Source of the DNA: Cohnella thermotolerans DSM 17683
Lineage (GTDB): Bacteria; Bacillota; Bacilli; Paenibacillales; Paenibacillaceae
Length of the DNA stretch: 64,000 nucleotides
Assembly: GCF_000429825.1 (NCBI RefSeq)
Contig: NZ_AUCP01000006.1
Coordinates: 62,001 to 126,000, forward strand
Reading direction: 5' to 3'
The position numbers and the translations under genes were made by a program. Of this stretch, positions 26,457-35,560 are shown in pieces (positions within the stretch are counted from its first letter, which is position 1; every line of letters starts with the position of its first letter). The notes beneath the pieces are model-generated. The model had not been told where the DNA came from. It worked only from the letters and a program-made list of their open reading frames with translations, and ran no database searches.

Positions 26457-28556
26457 TTAGCGCTTGACTTTCAATTCGATCAAGCGCGCGGTTTTCTTCC
26501 GCGGGAGCGTGACCTTCAACTGTCCGGAAGAGGCGTGCCAGACGACGCGGCTGTCGCTTTCGCTCGGGTAGGCGATGCGAACCTCCGCGTCCGCGCCGGC
26601 CAGCTGCGGGATCGGCAAGACCGCTTCCGCGGATGGTCCGCCGAGCCGCCAAACGGCGACGTAAGCGCGGTCTCCGTGGCGAAGCCCGAAGCTGATCCAG
26701 TCGTCCTGCGCCGTCGGCAGGCCGAGCGGCCAGAAGGGCAGCGACTGGGCGATGTCCCCGCGAATCGTCTTGTAGTAGTCCAGCGCCTCCTTGACCAGCG
26801 CCCGCCGCCGCGGGCTGAGCTCGGCCAGATGGCCGCTCTGGTGAATGCGAAGCAGCATGGCGTTCACCATGTTGAAGACGACTTCCTCGTCGTCGCCTTC
26901 GCGCAGCGGATACGACCAGATCGCCGATTGCTCCGGCGTCAGCGCCGACGGCGAGCTCGCGGCGATCGCCGCGTACTTGACGTAATCCTCCTGGTCGCTG
27001 GTGGACTGAATGCTGTGCCGGCTCAGCATCGCATAGTCCATCCGCATGCCGCCGCTGGAGCAGTTCTCGATGACGAGATCCGGATATTTGGCGAAAATCG
27101 AGTCGAGCCAAGCGAGATACGCGCGGTTGTGCTGCAGCAGACCGTCCCCGAAGCTGTCGGCGTTCGTCTCGGTGCCGATGCCCGCGTTGATGTTGTAGTC
27201 CATCTTGATATAGCCTACGCCGTAGTCTTCGACCAATCGGCGAATGACCTCGTTCGCGTGCGCGACGACTTCCGGGTTCCGGTAATCGAGCTGGTAGCGG
27301 CTGCGGTCTTTGACCCGCTTCCCATGGCGCATAAAGAACCAGCCGTCGTTCGTCTCGGCAAGCTTCGGGCTCCGGATGCCCATGACCTCGAGCTCCAGCC
27401 AGAGGCCGGGAATCATGCCCTTGCCGCGGATGTAGTCCAGCACATATTTAATGCCTTCCGGGAACCGTTCGGAAGAAGGCAGCCATTCGCCGACCCCGTC
27501 CCACCATTCTCCGGAGGCGTACCAGCCGGCGTCGATGCAGAAGTATTCGCAGCCGATCTCCGCCGCCGCGTCGATAAGCGGGATTAGCTTCGCGGTCGTC
27601 GGGCTGCCCCACAGGCAATTCATATAATCGTTGAAAATGACCCGAAGCAGCCGGTTGTCGTCGTTCGGGCGGCGTATGGCGCGGCGGTACGTCGTGAGCT
27701 GGGCGATCGCCTGCTCGAAGCCGCCTTTGACCGCGCCTACGGCCGCCGGAACGGTCGCAAACTCCTCGCCCGGACGAAGCTGCTTCCACCAGTGGTTGTC
27801 ATGCTCCGTCGGACCGCTGACGAGCAGCGTAAGGAAATTGAACTGATCGATGATTTCCCAATGCCAGGAGCCGTTGTGCTCGATTTGCCAGACGAGCGCC
27901 GTTCCCGCTTCCTTGTTTTCCAGCACCGCCATCGGAATATGCTCCGCGGCCGACCAGGAGCCGGTGTTGCTGCAGGAGATCCGCTTGGAGCTGCGGTCGG
28001 TCATATGCGACAAGCCCAGCTCGGGCAGCGTGTACGTCCGCCATTGCAGCTCGCTTTGCCAGCCGGAGTGCGGAATCGACACGGCGATCTTCGCGTCGCG
28101 GTCGAGCTCGCCTTCCTTGTCCAGCCCGGTCAGCGCGAAGGTGGAGACGTATTCGACGCCGACCGGCTCGCTTCCCGCGTTCTTGAGAACGGTCCAGCAG
28201 CGAACGACGGACACGCCTTCGTAGAACTGGATATGCGAAGTCGACTCCAGCTTCGTCTCCGGGTCGACGAGCGCAATCTCCAGCTTGCGGCCGATCTCGT
28301 TGCGGGAATCGTTGTGCGACTTGTATCGCATGCGCAAGCCCGGGAACGTGGCCCGGTGCGTTCGCCCGTGATACTCCGCCCGATCCTCGCCCGTTAACTG
28401 CAGCTCCAGAAGGCGGAAGCCCTCCTCCTGCTTCTCGGCCACCAGCTCGGGCCGGAACGGCTCCGGCCCGAAGTGCAGCAAGCGGACGTCTAGCGAATCG
28501 GTCACTTTCAAAACGAGATGCAGGCCGTTCTCCGTAATCTCGATCCATTTGCTCAT
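26457..28556 (-). CDS. Alpha-galactosidase, glycoside hydrolase family 36
   Basis: Releases terminal alpha-galactose from raffinose-type sugars or galactomannan fragments. The 699-residue length fits GH36. N-terminal beta-sandwich (HFGPEPFRPELV, RMRYKSHNDSRNEIGRKLEI), then a TIM barrel with FCIDAGWY, the nucleophile Asp453 in YIKMDYN and the acid/base Asp507 in CSSGGMRMDY, and a C-terminal beta domain. There is no signal peptide, so it acts on imported sugars. The frame opens earlier (28670), but ATG 28556 has GGAGGGTG in front. It follows the solute-binding protein gene by 132 bp, with a hairpin between them, so it probably belongs to that transcript at a lower level. Retaining mechanism follows from the family. 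Confidence 0.94.
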   Translation of the reverse strand: MSKWIEITENGLHLVLKVTDSLDVRLLHFGPEPFRPELVAEKQEEGFRLLELQLTGEDRAEYHGRTHRATFPGLRMRYKSHNDSRNEIGRKLEIALVDPETKLESTSHIQFYEGVSVVRCWTVLKNAGSEPVGVEYVSTFALTGLDKEGELDRDAKIAVSIPHSGWQSELQWRTYTLPELGLSHMTDRSSKRISCSNTGSWSAAEHIPMAVLENKEAGTALVWQIEHNGSWHWEIIDQFNFLTLLVSGPTEHDNHWWKQLRPGEEFATVPAAVGAVKGGFEQAIAQLTTYRRAIRRPNDDNRLLRVIFNDYMNCLWGSPTTAKLIPLIDAAAEIGCEYFCIDAGWYASGEWWDGVGEWLPSSERFPEGIKYVLDYIRGKGMIPGLWLELEVMGIRSPKLAETNDGWFFMRHGKRVKDRSRYQLDYRNPEVVAHANEVIRRLVEDYGVGYIKMDYNINAGIGTETNADSFGDGLLQHNRAYLAWLDSIFAKYPDLVIENCSSGGMRMDYAMLSRHSIQSTSDQEDYVKYAAIAASSPSALTPEQSAIWSYPLREGDDEEVVFNMVNAMLLRIHQSGHLAELSPRRRALVKEALDYYKTIRGDIAQSLPFWPLGLPTAQDDWISFGLRHGDRAYVAVWRLGGPSAEAVLPIPQLAGADAEVRIAYPSESDSRVVWHASSGQLKVTLPRKKTARLIELKVKR

Positions 28557-28636
28557 CGCAACAGCACCCTCCGTCGATCCAATTGAGCGCGACGCCGCAA
28601 TATAACCCGATCGTTGCGTTGCACGCCTAAACGCAA

Positions 28637-28662
28637 ACTCAGCGCCTTTCAAGGCGCTGAGT
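28637..28662 (-). terminator. Hairpin between solute-binding protein and alpha-galactosidase
   Basis: ACTCAGCGCC (28637-28646) pairs perfectly with GGCGCTGAGT (28653-28662). On the minus strand TTTGCGTTT follows. It is either a leaky terminator that sets the ratio of binding protein to enzyme or an mRNA-stabilising 3' hairpin. Confidence 0.7.
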
Positions 28663-28688
28663 CCAACCAAGCGTATTCCTTATTCCCT

Positions 28689-30020
28689 TTATTGGGCCGA
28701 GCCCAATTGCTGCCAGGCTTGCTCGATTTGGGAGATCGCGTCGTCCTTCTTCAGGTTGCCGCCGATGTAAGCCTGCATGATCTCGCCGAACTTCTGATGG
28801 AACGTGTCAAGCGAGTAGTTGATGGACAGATCGCCGGATTTCTCCGTCTTGAGGATCTCATTCATTTGCTTCGGCATGTCAAGGTTCGGCAGCGGAGCGT
28901 CCTTGATCGGAGGAATCACCTTCGCGATGTTGGAGAACCACTGCTTGCCGTAGTCGGACGTGTACAGCCAGTTGAAGAACGCGATCACTTCCTTGACGTT
29001 CTTCGAGTCCTTGTTGATGCGCAGCGCTTGGTCGGCGCCGGTGATGATTTGGGACTGTTCCGGCTTGTCGCTGACCGGGTAGCCCATGATGCCGATCTGA
29101 ATATCCGGGTTGATCTTCTTGATCGCTTCTTCGTCCCAAGCCCCCTTGCCGGTCATGATCGCGGCTTTGCCGGAAGCGAAGTCGCTCACTTCAGCGTTGC
29201 TGTCGCGTTCAAGCGGCTTGTCCGTGCCGTGCTTGACGGTCGTGTCGATGAAGTTGAAGAAGTTGTTGTAGAGAATCGGATGGTCTTTGAACGTCGTTTT
29301 GCCGGCGATGAAGTCGGCCACGAGCGTCTTGGCGTCGGTTCCTGCATCCGTCGCCGCCGCGTCGACGAAGTGCTGGAAGATGTGCTTCCATACCCACCAC
29401 TCTTTGTACGCGTTCGCGAACGGCGTAATGCCTTTCGCTTCGAGCTTGGCGATGGCGTCGTCCAATTGCGCCGTCGTCTTCGGCACCTCGGTGATGCCCG
29501 CTTCTTCGAACAGCTTCTTGTTGTAGATCAGGGCGAACAGGTTGCCCTTGACCGGAAGGCCGAGCACCTTGCCGTCGGAAGACGTCATGTTGGAGCGGAC
29601 GGCGTCGGTCATCGCGGCCGCCAGCGGTTCGTTCGTCAGGTCCGCGCTGTATTCGGCGAACGTGTCGATGTCGCCGCCGGCCGTCGTCTGGAACACGTCC
29701 GGTATGTTGCCCGACGCGATGCGGGATTTCAGGACCGTGTTATAGTCCGACTGCATGATCTCCAGGTTGATCGTGACGTTCGGCTTCACCTTTTTGTATT
29801 CGGCGATGTAAGCGTTGAACGCATCGGTGTATTCCGGAGAAGCGGTAAACATATTGATCGTGACCGGTTTGGAAGAATCGGCGCCGCCCGAAGCCGATGC
29901 GGATGCGGCCGGAGATTCGCCGCCTGCCGCGTTGTTGTTGTCGCTGCTGCTGCCGCAAGCCGCCAACGCGCCGGCCATCAGGACCATACTGGCCGAAAGT
30001 GCCGTAACTCTCTTTAACAT
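28689..30020 (-). CDS. Extracellular sugar-binding lipoprotein of the alpha-galactoside module
   Basis: A 443-residue family 1 solute-binding protein. The signal peptide MLKRVTALSASMVLMAG ends in the lipobox ALAAC, followed by an Asn/Ser/Ala linker and the mature domain (VTINMFTASPEYTDAF, IPDVFQTTAGGDIDTFAEY, LPVKGNLFALIYNKKLFEEAGI). It resembles MsmE/raffinose-binding proteins. I chose ATG 30020 over the earlier ATG at 30038 because it starts the signal peptide. The gene faces away from its presumed permeases at 33784 and 34671, with the YesN/YesM pair between them, but its promoter has the same operator at the same spacing as the permease promoter. Ligand: probably an alpha-galactoside, inferred from the following GH36 gene. 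Confidence 0.92.
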   Translation of the reverse strand: MLKRVTALSASMVLMAGALAACGSSSDNNNAAGGESPAASASASGGADSSKPVTINMFTASPEYTDAFNAYIAEYKKVKPNVTINLEIMQSDYNTVLKSRIASGNIPDVFQTTAGGDIDTFAEYSADLTNEPLAAAMTDAVRSNMTSSDGKVLGLPVKGNLFALIYNKKLFEEAGITEVPKTTAQLDDAIAKLEAKGITPFANAYKEWWVWKHIFQHFVDAAATDAGTDAKTLVADFIAGKTTFKDHPILYNNFFNFIDTTVKHGTDKPLERDSNAEVSDFASGKAAIMTGKGAWDEEAIKKINPDIQIGIMGYPVSDKPEQSQIITGADQALRINKDSKNVKEVIAFFNWLYTSDYGKQWFSNIAKVIPPIKDAPLPNLDMPKQMNEILKTEKSGDLSINYSLDTFHQKFGEIMQAYIGGNLKKDDAISQIEQAWQQLGSAQ

Positions 30021-30065
30021 AGATTCGCCCCCACTCACAGGTGTTGATTTTGGATTTCGTAGCCT

Positions 30066-30121
30066 ATTCTAAAGAAATCGGTTGTCGATAAAAATGTAGA
30101 TAAGTGACCACTTGAGGGTAA
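30066..30121 (-). promoter_or_regulatory. Promoter and activator site of the sugar-binding protein gene
   Basis: On the minus strand TTACCCTCAAGTG begins a 21-nt element (30121-30101), followed by CATTTTTA (weak -35 TTTTTA, 30094-30089), 17 nt, and -10 TAGAAT (30071-30066). Element, -35 and -10 have the same offsets as in the permease promoter at 33642-33697. Confidence 0.75.
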
Positions 30122-30149
30122 AAAAGTGTAGTCCTCGTCCAGTTCACTT

Positions 30150-31790
30150 TTATCCATCCGATCGCTTCATCCGGTATTCGGAGGGCGAGATCGAGAAATA
30201 ATTCCGGAACGCCTTGCTGAAGTAATTTTTGTCCTTGTAGCCGAGCATCTCGGAGATTTCCTGAATTTTGAGGTCCGATTCGCCCAGCAGCTCCTTCGCC
30301 TTTTCCATCCGGATTTTCTGCACGTATTCATGAATGCCGCAGCCGTACTGCTGCTTGAACAGCTTCATCAAATATTCCCGGCTCAGAAAATATTTCTCCG
30401 TGAACATCGAAATTTTGATGTCCTCGAAATAATGCTGGTCGATGTAATCTTTGATTTCGCTGATGTCGAACGAACGATCGGTGCTCGCGGCGCTGCGGAT
30501 CTGGTAAGCGTAATAATCGGCGATCCGGCACAGAAGCGCCTCGTACTCGTCGAACCGGACGAAGTCGGACCCGATGCCGATCGCCTTCAAGCCCTCTGCG
30601 CCGCCCGTCGCCAGTTTATGCGAAGGAACGCCGAATTCCAGCGCCATATCGCCGAGGAGAATGAGGAACTCGTGCAAGATGCGGCTGGCGTCCTTCAAGC
30701 TGAAGCTGTCCAGGCTGCGAATTTTCTTCGTAAAATCGAGCACGATGCTTCGCACCTGATTCGCGTTGCCGGCCTCGATCGCGCTGCGAATCAGAGGAAG
30801 GCGGCTGGCGATCGTCGGGCTCTCCTTCGCGCTCGAGGGATCGGGCCGCCGGTCGGACACCGCCACGTCCCGCAGCTTTAGCAGATCGATCTCGTTTGCG
30901 GCCGTCTCCGCATATTCGTAGGAAGCCGCCAGCTTCGACACGTCGGGGTCGGACGTTCCGACGCCCGCTACGGAGATAATCCCGAACAGGTCCTTCAAGG
31001 CGCCGACGACCTTCTTCACGAAATGAATCGACCTTAGCGCAATGTCTTCCGGATAGCCGCCGGAGATCGTCTGAATGACGACGACTTCCCGCTCCCGCTT
31101 GGGATGGGCAAAGCCGAAGCTCTTGAAGCCCTCCTCCGCAAATTCGTTAATGACGTTGGACACGGCAAAAAGAAGAAGGTCCGTCTCCCCGTTGAAGCGC
31201 GCTTCCGTCACCTGCTCCAGGTTGAGCATCCGCACGACTGCGGCGCCGAACCGCTTGCCCGGATCGTCCGCGCCGATGAGCCGGAGGAACGCCTCGTTAT
31301 TTTTAACCTTGAAATTGCGTTCGATCATCGAGAGATAAATATTTTCCTTGAGCTTCGGCACCGACATATTGAGCGTTATGTTGCGGTTGATGAACTCGCT
31401 CTCGCTTTCCTTCCGGGCCCGCAGCACGTCGATCGCCTTGCGGAGCGCTTGGTTCAGGTCCTGCCGGTTCACCGGCTTCAGCAAGTAATCGACGACCTTG
31501 GAGCGAATGGCCTGTCTCGTATATTCAAAATCGTTATAGCCGCTGATGACGATCGTAAACAGATTCGGATAATCTCTCTCCACATGCTGAAGAAACGCCA
31601 TCCCGTCCATCTCGGGCATCTTCATGTCCACGAGCACGAGATCGGGTTTGCGCTCTTGCAGCAGCGCCAGGCCGGTTCTCCCGTCCCCGGCTTCCATCAC
31701 TTCTTCCACACCGAGACCTTCCCAGTCTCCCAATATGCGAATCGCCTCGCGCGACGGTTCTTCGTCGTCGATAATCAGAACTTTATACAT
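30150..31790 (-). CDS. YesN-type response regulator of the alpha-galactoside module
   Basis: 546 residues: REC domain with Asp8/Asp9 and phospho-acceptor Asp55 (LVLVDMKMPEMDG), LLKPVNRQDLN, a long middle region, and an AraC-type DNA-binding domain at the C-terminus (ISMFTEKYFLSREYLMKLFKQQYG ... IQEISEMLGYKDKNYFSKAFRNYF). Its start overlaps the end of the kinase gene by 8 bp. It lies between the kinase and the sugar-binding protein gene. The direct-repeat elements before both transporter transcripts (30101-30134 and 33629-33662) are its probable binding sites, as an activator just upstream of poor -35 boxes. Confidence 0.94.
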   Translation of the reverse strand: MYKVLIIDDEEPSREAIRILGDWEGLGVEEVMEAGDGRTGLALLQERKPDLVLVDMKMPEMDGMAFLQHVERDYPNLFTIVISGYNDFEYTRQAIRSKVVDYLLKPVNRQDLNQALRKAIDVLRARKESESEFINRNITLNMSVPKLKENIYLSMIERNFKVKNNEAFLRLIGADDPGKRFGAAVVRMLNLEQVTEARFNGETDLLLFAVSNVINEFAEEGFKSFGFAHPKREREVVVIQTISGGYPEDIALRSIHFVKKVVGALKDLFGIISVAGVGTSDPDVSKLAASYEYAETAANEIDLLKLRDVAVSDRRPDPSSAKESPTIASRLPLIRSAIEAGNANQVRSIVLDFTKKIRSLDSFSLKDASRILHEFLILLGDMALEFGVPSHKLATGGAEGLKAIGIGSDFVRFDEYEALLCRIADYYAYQIRSAASTDRSFDISEIKDYIDQHYFEDIKISMFTEKYFLSREYLMKLFKQQYGCGIHEYVQKIRMEKAKELLGESDLKIQEISEMLGYKDKNYFSKAFRNYFSISPSEYRMKRSDG

Positions 31791-33600
31791 GGCTGCCTCC
31801 CCGCGGAATCATCATGCGCATCTCCGTTCCGGTCTCGTCCGTCGATATCGCAAGCCCCGCCTCTTCTCCGAAAATGAGTTGGAGTCTCGCGTTCAAGTTT
31901 TTGAGACCGATATTGTCCCCCTCGCGATCCTCCCATTCCGTCCGGAACGATTGCAGAATCTCCTTCAGCTTCTCCGGAGGAATGCCCGGCCCGTCGTCCT
32001 TCACGGAGATGACCGCGTGCGCCGGTTCGAGGTGGATGCCGATGACGATCGTGATCGTGCTGGAGACTTTCTCCAGCGCATGCTTGATGGAGTTCTCCAC
32101 CAGCGACTGGATGGACAACTTGGGGATGGCGAGGTCCATCAGCGATTCGTCGAAATCGTAGACGACCTGCAGCCGGTTCCCGAATCGGGCTTTTTGCAGC
32201 GCCAAATATCGTTCGATATGTTTTATTTCTTCTTTAGCATGCACGATGTCTTTGCCGCTTATGCAATATCTTAGCGTCAGTGCCAGCGCGTCCACCATGT
32301 CGGCAATATCGTCCATTCCGTTCTTGAGCGCCTTCGTCGAAATGGCCTGAAGCGCGTTGTAGAGGAAGTGGGGATTGATCTCCGCCTCCAGCGCCTTCAG
32401 AATGGCGCTTTTCTCGACCAGCTTCATTTTGTAGCGCTCGTTGATCAGCTCGTTCGTCCGCTTGACCATCAAGTTGAAATGCTTGGACAAATACGCGATC
32501 TCGTCCCTCCCCTTCACCTCGGTCTCCGCGTCGAACATCCCCTTGCTGAAGCGGCTCATCTGGAGCGACAGCCGCTTGAGCGGCCGCGTGATGGCGTTCG
32601 AGGTCAACGTCACGAGCACAACGGACAGCGCCAGAAAGCCCAACCCGATGAGGATGCTGATCCGGCGGGCCGTCTGGGCCGTGCGGTTGATCTCGCTGTA
32701 CGGAATCGGTTTGACGAGCTTCCAGCCGTCTCCTTCGCTTACGTTGTACACAACCAAATACCGCTTATCCCCTTCCGTCCAAGAGAAACGGTCGCGTCCC
32801 CCGCCCTGATCGAGCCGGTCGAAAAAGCCGGAAGAACGGACGTTCCGGTAAAAATTCACATCGTCCAAATGGAAAGGCACATTGTTCGAATCGAGGAAGA
32901 GCAGATGCTCCCCCTTGTTGAACGGGATGTCCCGGATGATGTCGTTTTTGCCGCTGTCGTTAAAATAAAAGCTCAGCACCGCCCTCGGCCTGCGGTCGGC
33001 GAGGGAGCGCAGCACCCGGTGATACGCCATGAAGCTGTCGCCCGTCCCGGTCGGATACCCCGTCTCCGTCGGAAAAACGAGCGACTGGATCGAGCGGTTC
33101 TTGTCGCTCTCCATCGCCTGCTTGTACCACGACTGCTGCGGAATGGTCGCGTCGGTTCCCGCCCGCACCGTCGCGTTATAGCGCTCGCGCGCGATGTAGA
33201 TGTATTTGTGCTCGTCGACCAGATACAAGTAAATTTGCTCCAAATCGTGGCGCGAGTAGTACAAACTTCTCAGATAGTCTTCCAAATACAAGCGCGAAGC
33301 GTAATCGGTCTCGACGTGGTTGATGGCGTTGATGATGTCGTCGTATTTGATTTGCGGCAGCGACAGCTGCTCGATCTCCGCGAAGTAGTTCTCGAAGTTC
33401 TTGTTGACAAGCATCAGGTTGTTCGAGTTGCTGGCGATGCTATGATCGACCGATTCCTTCTCGATGATCATGTAGGAAATGACCGTGAGCGACGCCACCA
33501 CCAGAATGATAATGGACGTGAAGAGTAAAATAAGTTTGTTTACCAGCCTGCGGGTCGCGAAGTTCCCCAGCTTCCGCACCGTTTTCCGGAACCAGTCCAT
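31783..33600 (-). CDS. YesM-type sensor histidine kinase of the alpha-galactoside module
   Basis: 605 residues: membrane helix ~17-40 (KLILLFTSIIILVVASLTVISYMII), extracellular Cache-like sensor region to ~290, second helix (ISILIGLGFLALSVVLVTL), HAMP (RPLKRLSLQMSRFSKGMFD), and kinase core with LEAEINPHFLYNALQAIS (phospho-accepting His) and HATPase motifs VKDDGPGI and GDNIGLKNLNARL. ATG 33600 is the natural start (MDWFRKTVRKLG). It is cotranscribed with the response regulator (8-bp overlap) and divergent from the permease genes. It probably reads extracellular alpha-galactoside, directly or through the binding protein. Confidence 0.94.
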   Translation of the reverse strand: MDWFRKTVRKLGNFATRRLVNKLILLFTSIIILVVASLTVISYMIIEKESVDHSIASNSNNLMLVNKNFENYFAEIEQLSLPQIKYDDIINAINHVETDYASRLYLEDYLRSLYYSRHDLEQIYLYLVDEHKYIYIARERYNATVRAGTDATIPQQSWYKQAMESDKNRSIQSLVFPTETGYPTGTGDSFMAYHRVLRSLADRRPRAVLSFYFNDSGKNDIIRDIPFNKGEHLLFLDSNNVPFHLDDVNFYRNVRSSGFFDRLDQGGGRDRFSWTEGDKRYLVVYNVSEGDGWKLVKPIPYSEINRTAQTARRISILIGLGFLALSVVLVTLTSNAITRPLKRLSLQMSRFSKGMFDAETEVKGRDEIAYLSKHFNLMVKRTNELINERYKMKLVEKSAILKALEAEINPHFLYNALQAISTKALKNGMDDIADMVDALALTLRYCISGKDIVHAKEEIKHIERYLALQKARFGNRLQVVYDFDESLMDLAIPKLSIQSLVENSIKHALEKVSSTITIVIGIHLEPAHAVISVKDDGPGIPPEKLKEILQSFRTEWEDREGDNIGLKNLNARLQLIFGEEAGLAISTDETGTEMRMMIPRGGSHV

Positions 33601-33628
33601 CCGTTCTCTCTTGCCCCCTTGCGCGGGT

Positions 33629-33697
33629 ACAGTTCACCTTATTACCCTTAACTGTTTACTTAAATCCATTTTTTCGGCCGAAATCGGTGTTTATAAT
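33629..33697 (+). promoter_or_regulatory. Promoter and activator sites of the permease operon
   Basis: Direct repeats ACAGTTCACCTTA (33629-33641) and ACTGTTTACTTA (33651-33662) are two helical turns apart. CATTTTTT (weak -35 TTTTTT, 33669-33674), 17 nt and -10 TATAAT (33692-33697) follow. The palindrome TTTCGGCCGAAA (33672-33683) overlaps the spacer. The layout is that of an activator-dependent promoter and matches the one before the binding-protein gene. Confidence 0.78.
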
Positions 33698-33783
33698 GCA
33701 ATATAGCCTAAACGCCTTGGGGATGTACAGCCGCCCCAAAGCGGCTTGCGAAAGTGAAGCGACATAAAAAAGAGGTGTGGGGT

Positions 33784-34671
33784 ATGAACAATTTGCGCAG
33801 AAGGCTGGGCGCCAGGGTGGAATTCGGGCTGTTCACGTTGCCGGTCCTCATTTGCGTCCTGGTGGCTTTCTATATTCCGTTCGTCCTGACCGTCCGGTAT
33901 TCCCTGACGAAGTGGAACGGGATCTCCAAGCATCCCAAATTTATCGGATTGGACAACTTCAAGCAAATTTTCATGGGCGACGCCAACTTCAGCCATGCGG
34001 CGTGGTTCACGGTCAAATACGCCGTGCTGTATATCGTCCTGATCAACGTGCTGGCCATCGTGCTCGCCGTTATTCTGGACATGAAGCTCAAGTCGAAAAC
34101 GTTCCTGCGGGCCGCGTTCTTCATTCCGTACATTTTGAGCCTGGTCATCGTAGGGTTCATCTGGAAGTTCATCTTCATGCAAGGCTTCGAGTCGCTCGGC
34201 AACAGCACGGGCTGGAGCTTCTTCGGCTGGAGCTGGCTAGGGAAGCCGGGTCTGGCGTTCATCTCGGTGCTCTTCGTCTCGATCTGGCAGTCCATCGGCT
34301 TCTATCTCGTCATCTATATCGCCGGCCTGCAATCGGTGCCGGACGATCTGAAGGAAGCGGCCGTCATGGACGGAGCCGGACCGTTCCGGCGATTCTTCAG
34401 CGTGACGCTCCCGCTGCTCGCGCCTTCTGTCACGATCGCCGTCTTCATGGCGCTGACGAACTCGATCAAAGTGTTCGACGTCATTCTGTCGCTGACCGGC
34501 GGCGGACCCGGCGGCACGACTTTCAGCGTCGCCTACGACGTTTACCGCGATACGTTCCAGAACAACCTGTACGGTTACGGGACGGCCAAGGCGCTCATTC
34601 TGTTCGTCGCCGTCCTGATTATCACCATTCTTCAATTGACTATCTTCAAACGCAGGGAGGTTGAGGGCTAA
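33784..34671 (+). CDS. Sugar ABC transporter permease (MalF class)
   Basis: A 295-residue permease with six membrane segments and the EAA loop DDLKEAAVMDGAGPFRRFFSVTLPLL. It has the compact MalF form of oligosaccharide importers (MsmF-like). ATG 33784 follows AGGTG; the frame opens earlier at 33754 without a site. Its stop and the next start overlap as TAATG. It is divergent from the kinase gene. I assign it to the sugar-binding protein at 28689 because no other binding protein lies in this block and the promoters match. Confidence 0.93.
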   Translation: MNNLRRRLGARVEFGLFTLPVLICVLVAFYIPFVLTVRYSLTKWNGISKHPKFIGLDNFKQIFMGDANFSHAAWFTVKYAVLYIVLINVLAIVLAVILDMKLKSKTFLRAAFFIPYILSLVIVGFIWKFIFMQGFESLGNSTGWSFFGWSWLGKPGLAFISVLFVSIWQSIGFYLVIYIAGLQSVPDDLKEAAVMDGAGPFRRFFSVTLPLLAPSVTIAVFMALTNSIKVFDVILSLTGGGPGGTTFSVAYDVYRDTFQNNLYGYGTAKALILFVAVLIITILQLTIFKRREVEG

Positions 34672-35501
34672 TGCGCGCCAACAAAGCCGGGATGGTCGTT
34701 CTGGAGATCGTGTTGATCCTGCTCGCCCTCCTGTTCCTGTATCCGTTGTTCCTGGCCATTTTCAACTCCTTCAAGAGCTTCCAGGAGGTCATGACCGACG
34801 TCATCGCCTTGCCGAAGCACTGGACGTTCGACAATTACTCGTACGTTTGGAAGTACATCAACTATCCGCGGCTGTTCCTGAACAACACGGTCATTACCGT
34901 TCTCGGTCTCGCGGGCATCATCCTCGTGTCCTCGATTGCGGCTTACAAGCTGTCGAGAACGAAGTCCCGCGCCAGCGCGATCGTTTACTTTATCTGCATC
35001 ATGCCGATGCTCATTCCGTTCCAGTCCATCATGCTGACCGTGCTCAAGACGGCGCGCTTCCTGCACCTGTCCGACAGCACCTGGGGACTCGGCCTGCTGT
35101 ACTGGGGCTTCGGCGCCCCGCTCGCCGTGTTCATCTATCACGGCTTCGTCAAGGGCATTCCGAAGGAGATCGACGAGAGCGCGATGATCGACGGCGCTTC
35201 CGGCTTCCGGCTGTTCTTCACCGTCATCTTCCCGCTGCTGAAGTCGGTTACGACGACGATCGTCATCATCGACGTCATGTGGATCTGGAACGACTTCCTG
35301 CTCCCGCTGCTCATGGTCAACGGCTCGCCGACGACCAAGACGCTGACGCTCGCGGCTTACACCTTCGTCGGCCAGTACACGTCCGACTGGCAATACGCGA
35401 TGACCGCCATGGTCATGGCCGTGCTGCCTTCGATCATCGTGTTCATCTTCCTGCAGAAGTACATCGTCAAAGGCGTCGTCGCCGGGGCCGTCAAAGGCTG
35501 A
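34671..35501 (+). CDS. Sugar ABC transporter permease (MalG class)
   Basis: A 276-residue permease, MsmG-like: six membrane segments, EAA loop PKEIDESAMIDGASGFRLFFTVIFPLL, and the family-typical C-terminus QKYIVKGVVAGAVKG. Start ATG 34671 overlaps the stop of the preceding permease, which implies translational coupling and equal stoichiometry. A strong terminator follows at 35519. No ATPase gene is present, so a shared MsmX-type ATPase is expected elsewhere. Confidence 0.93.
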   Translation: MRANKAGMVVLEIVLILLALLFLYPLFLAIFNSFKSFQEVMTDVIALPKHWTFDNYSYVWKYINYPRLFLNNTVITVLGLAGIILVSSIAAYKLSRTKSRASAIVYFICIMPMLIPFQSIMLTVLKTARFLHLSDSTWGLGLLYWGFGAPLAVFIYHGFVKGIPKEIDESAMIDGASGFRLFFTVIFPLLKSVTTTIVIIDVMWIWNDFLLPLLMVNGSPTTKTLTLAAYTFVGQYTSDWQYAMTAMVMAVLPSIIVFIFLQKYIVKGVVAGAVKG

Positions 35502-35518
35502 GCGCGATTGCAGAGCCA

Positions 35519-35560
35519 GAAGCTTCCGTTCCCGCTGCGGGTTCGGAAGCTTGTTTTTTG
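35519..35560 (+). terminator. Rho-independent terminator after permease operon
   Basis: AAGCTTCCG (35520-35528) and CGGAAGCTT (35544-35552) form the stem; GTTTTTTGTTT follows. Confidence 0.85.
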
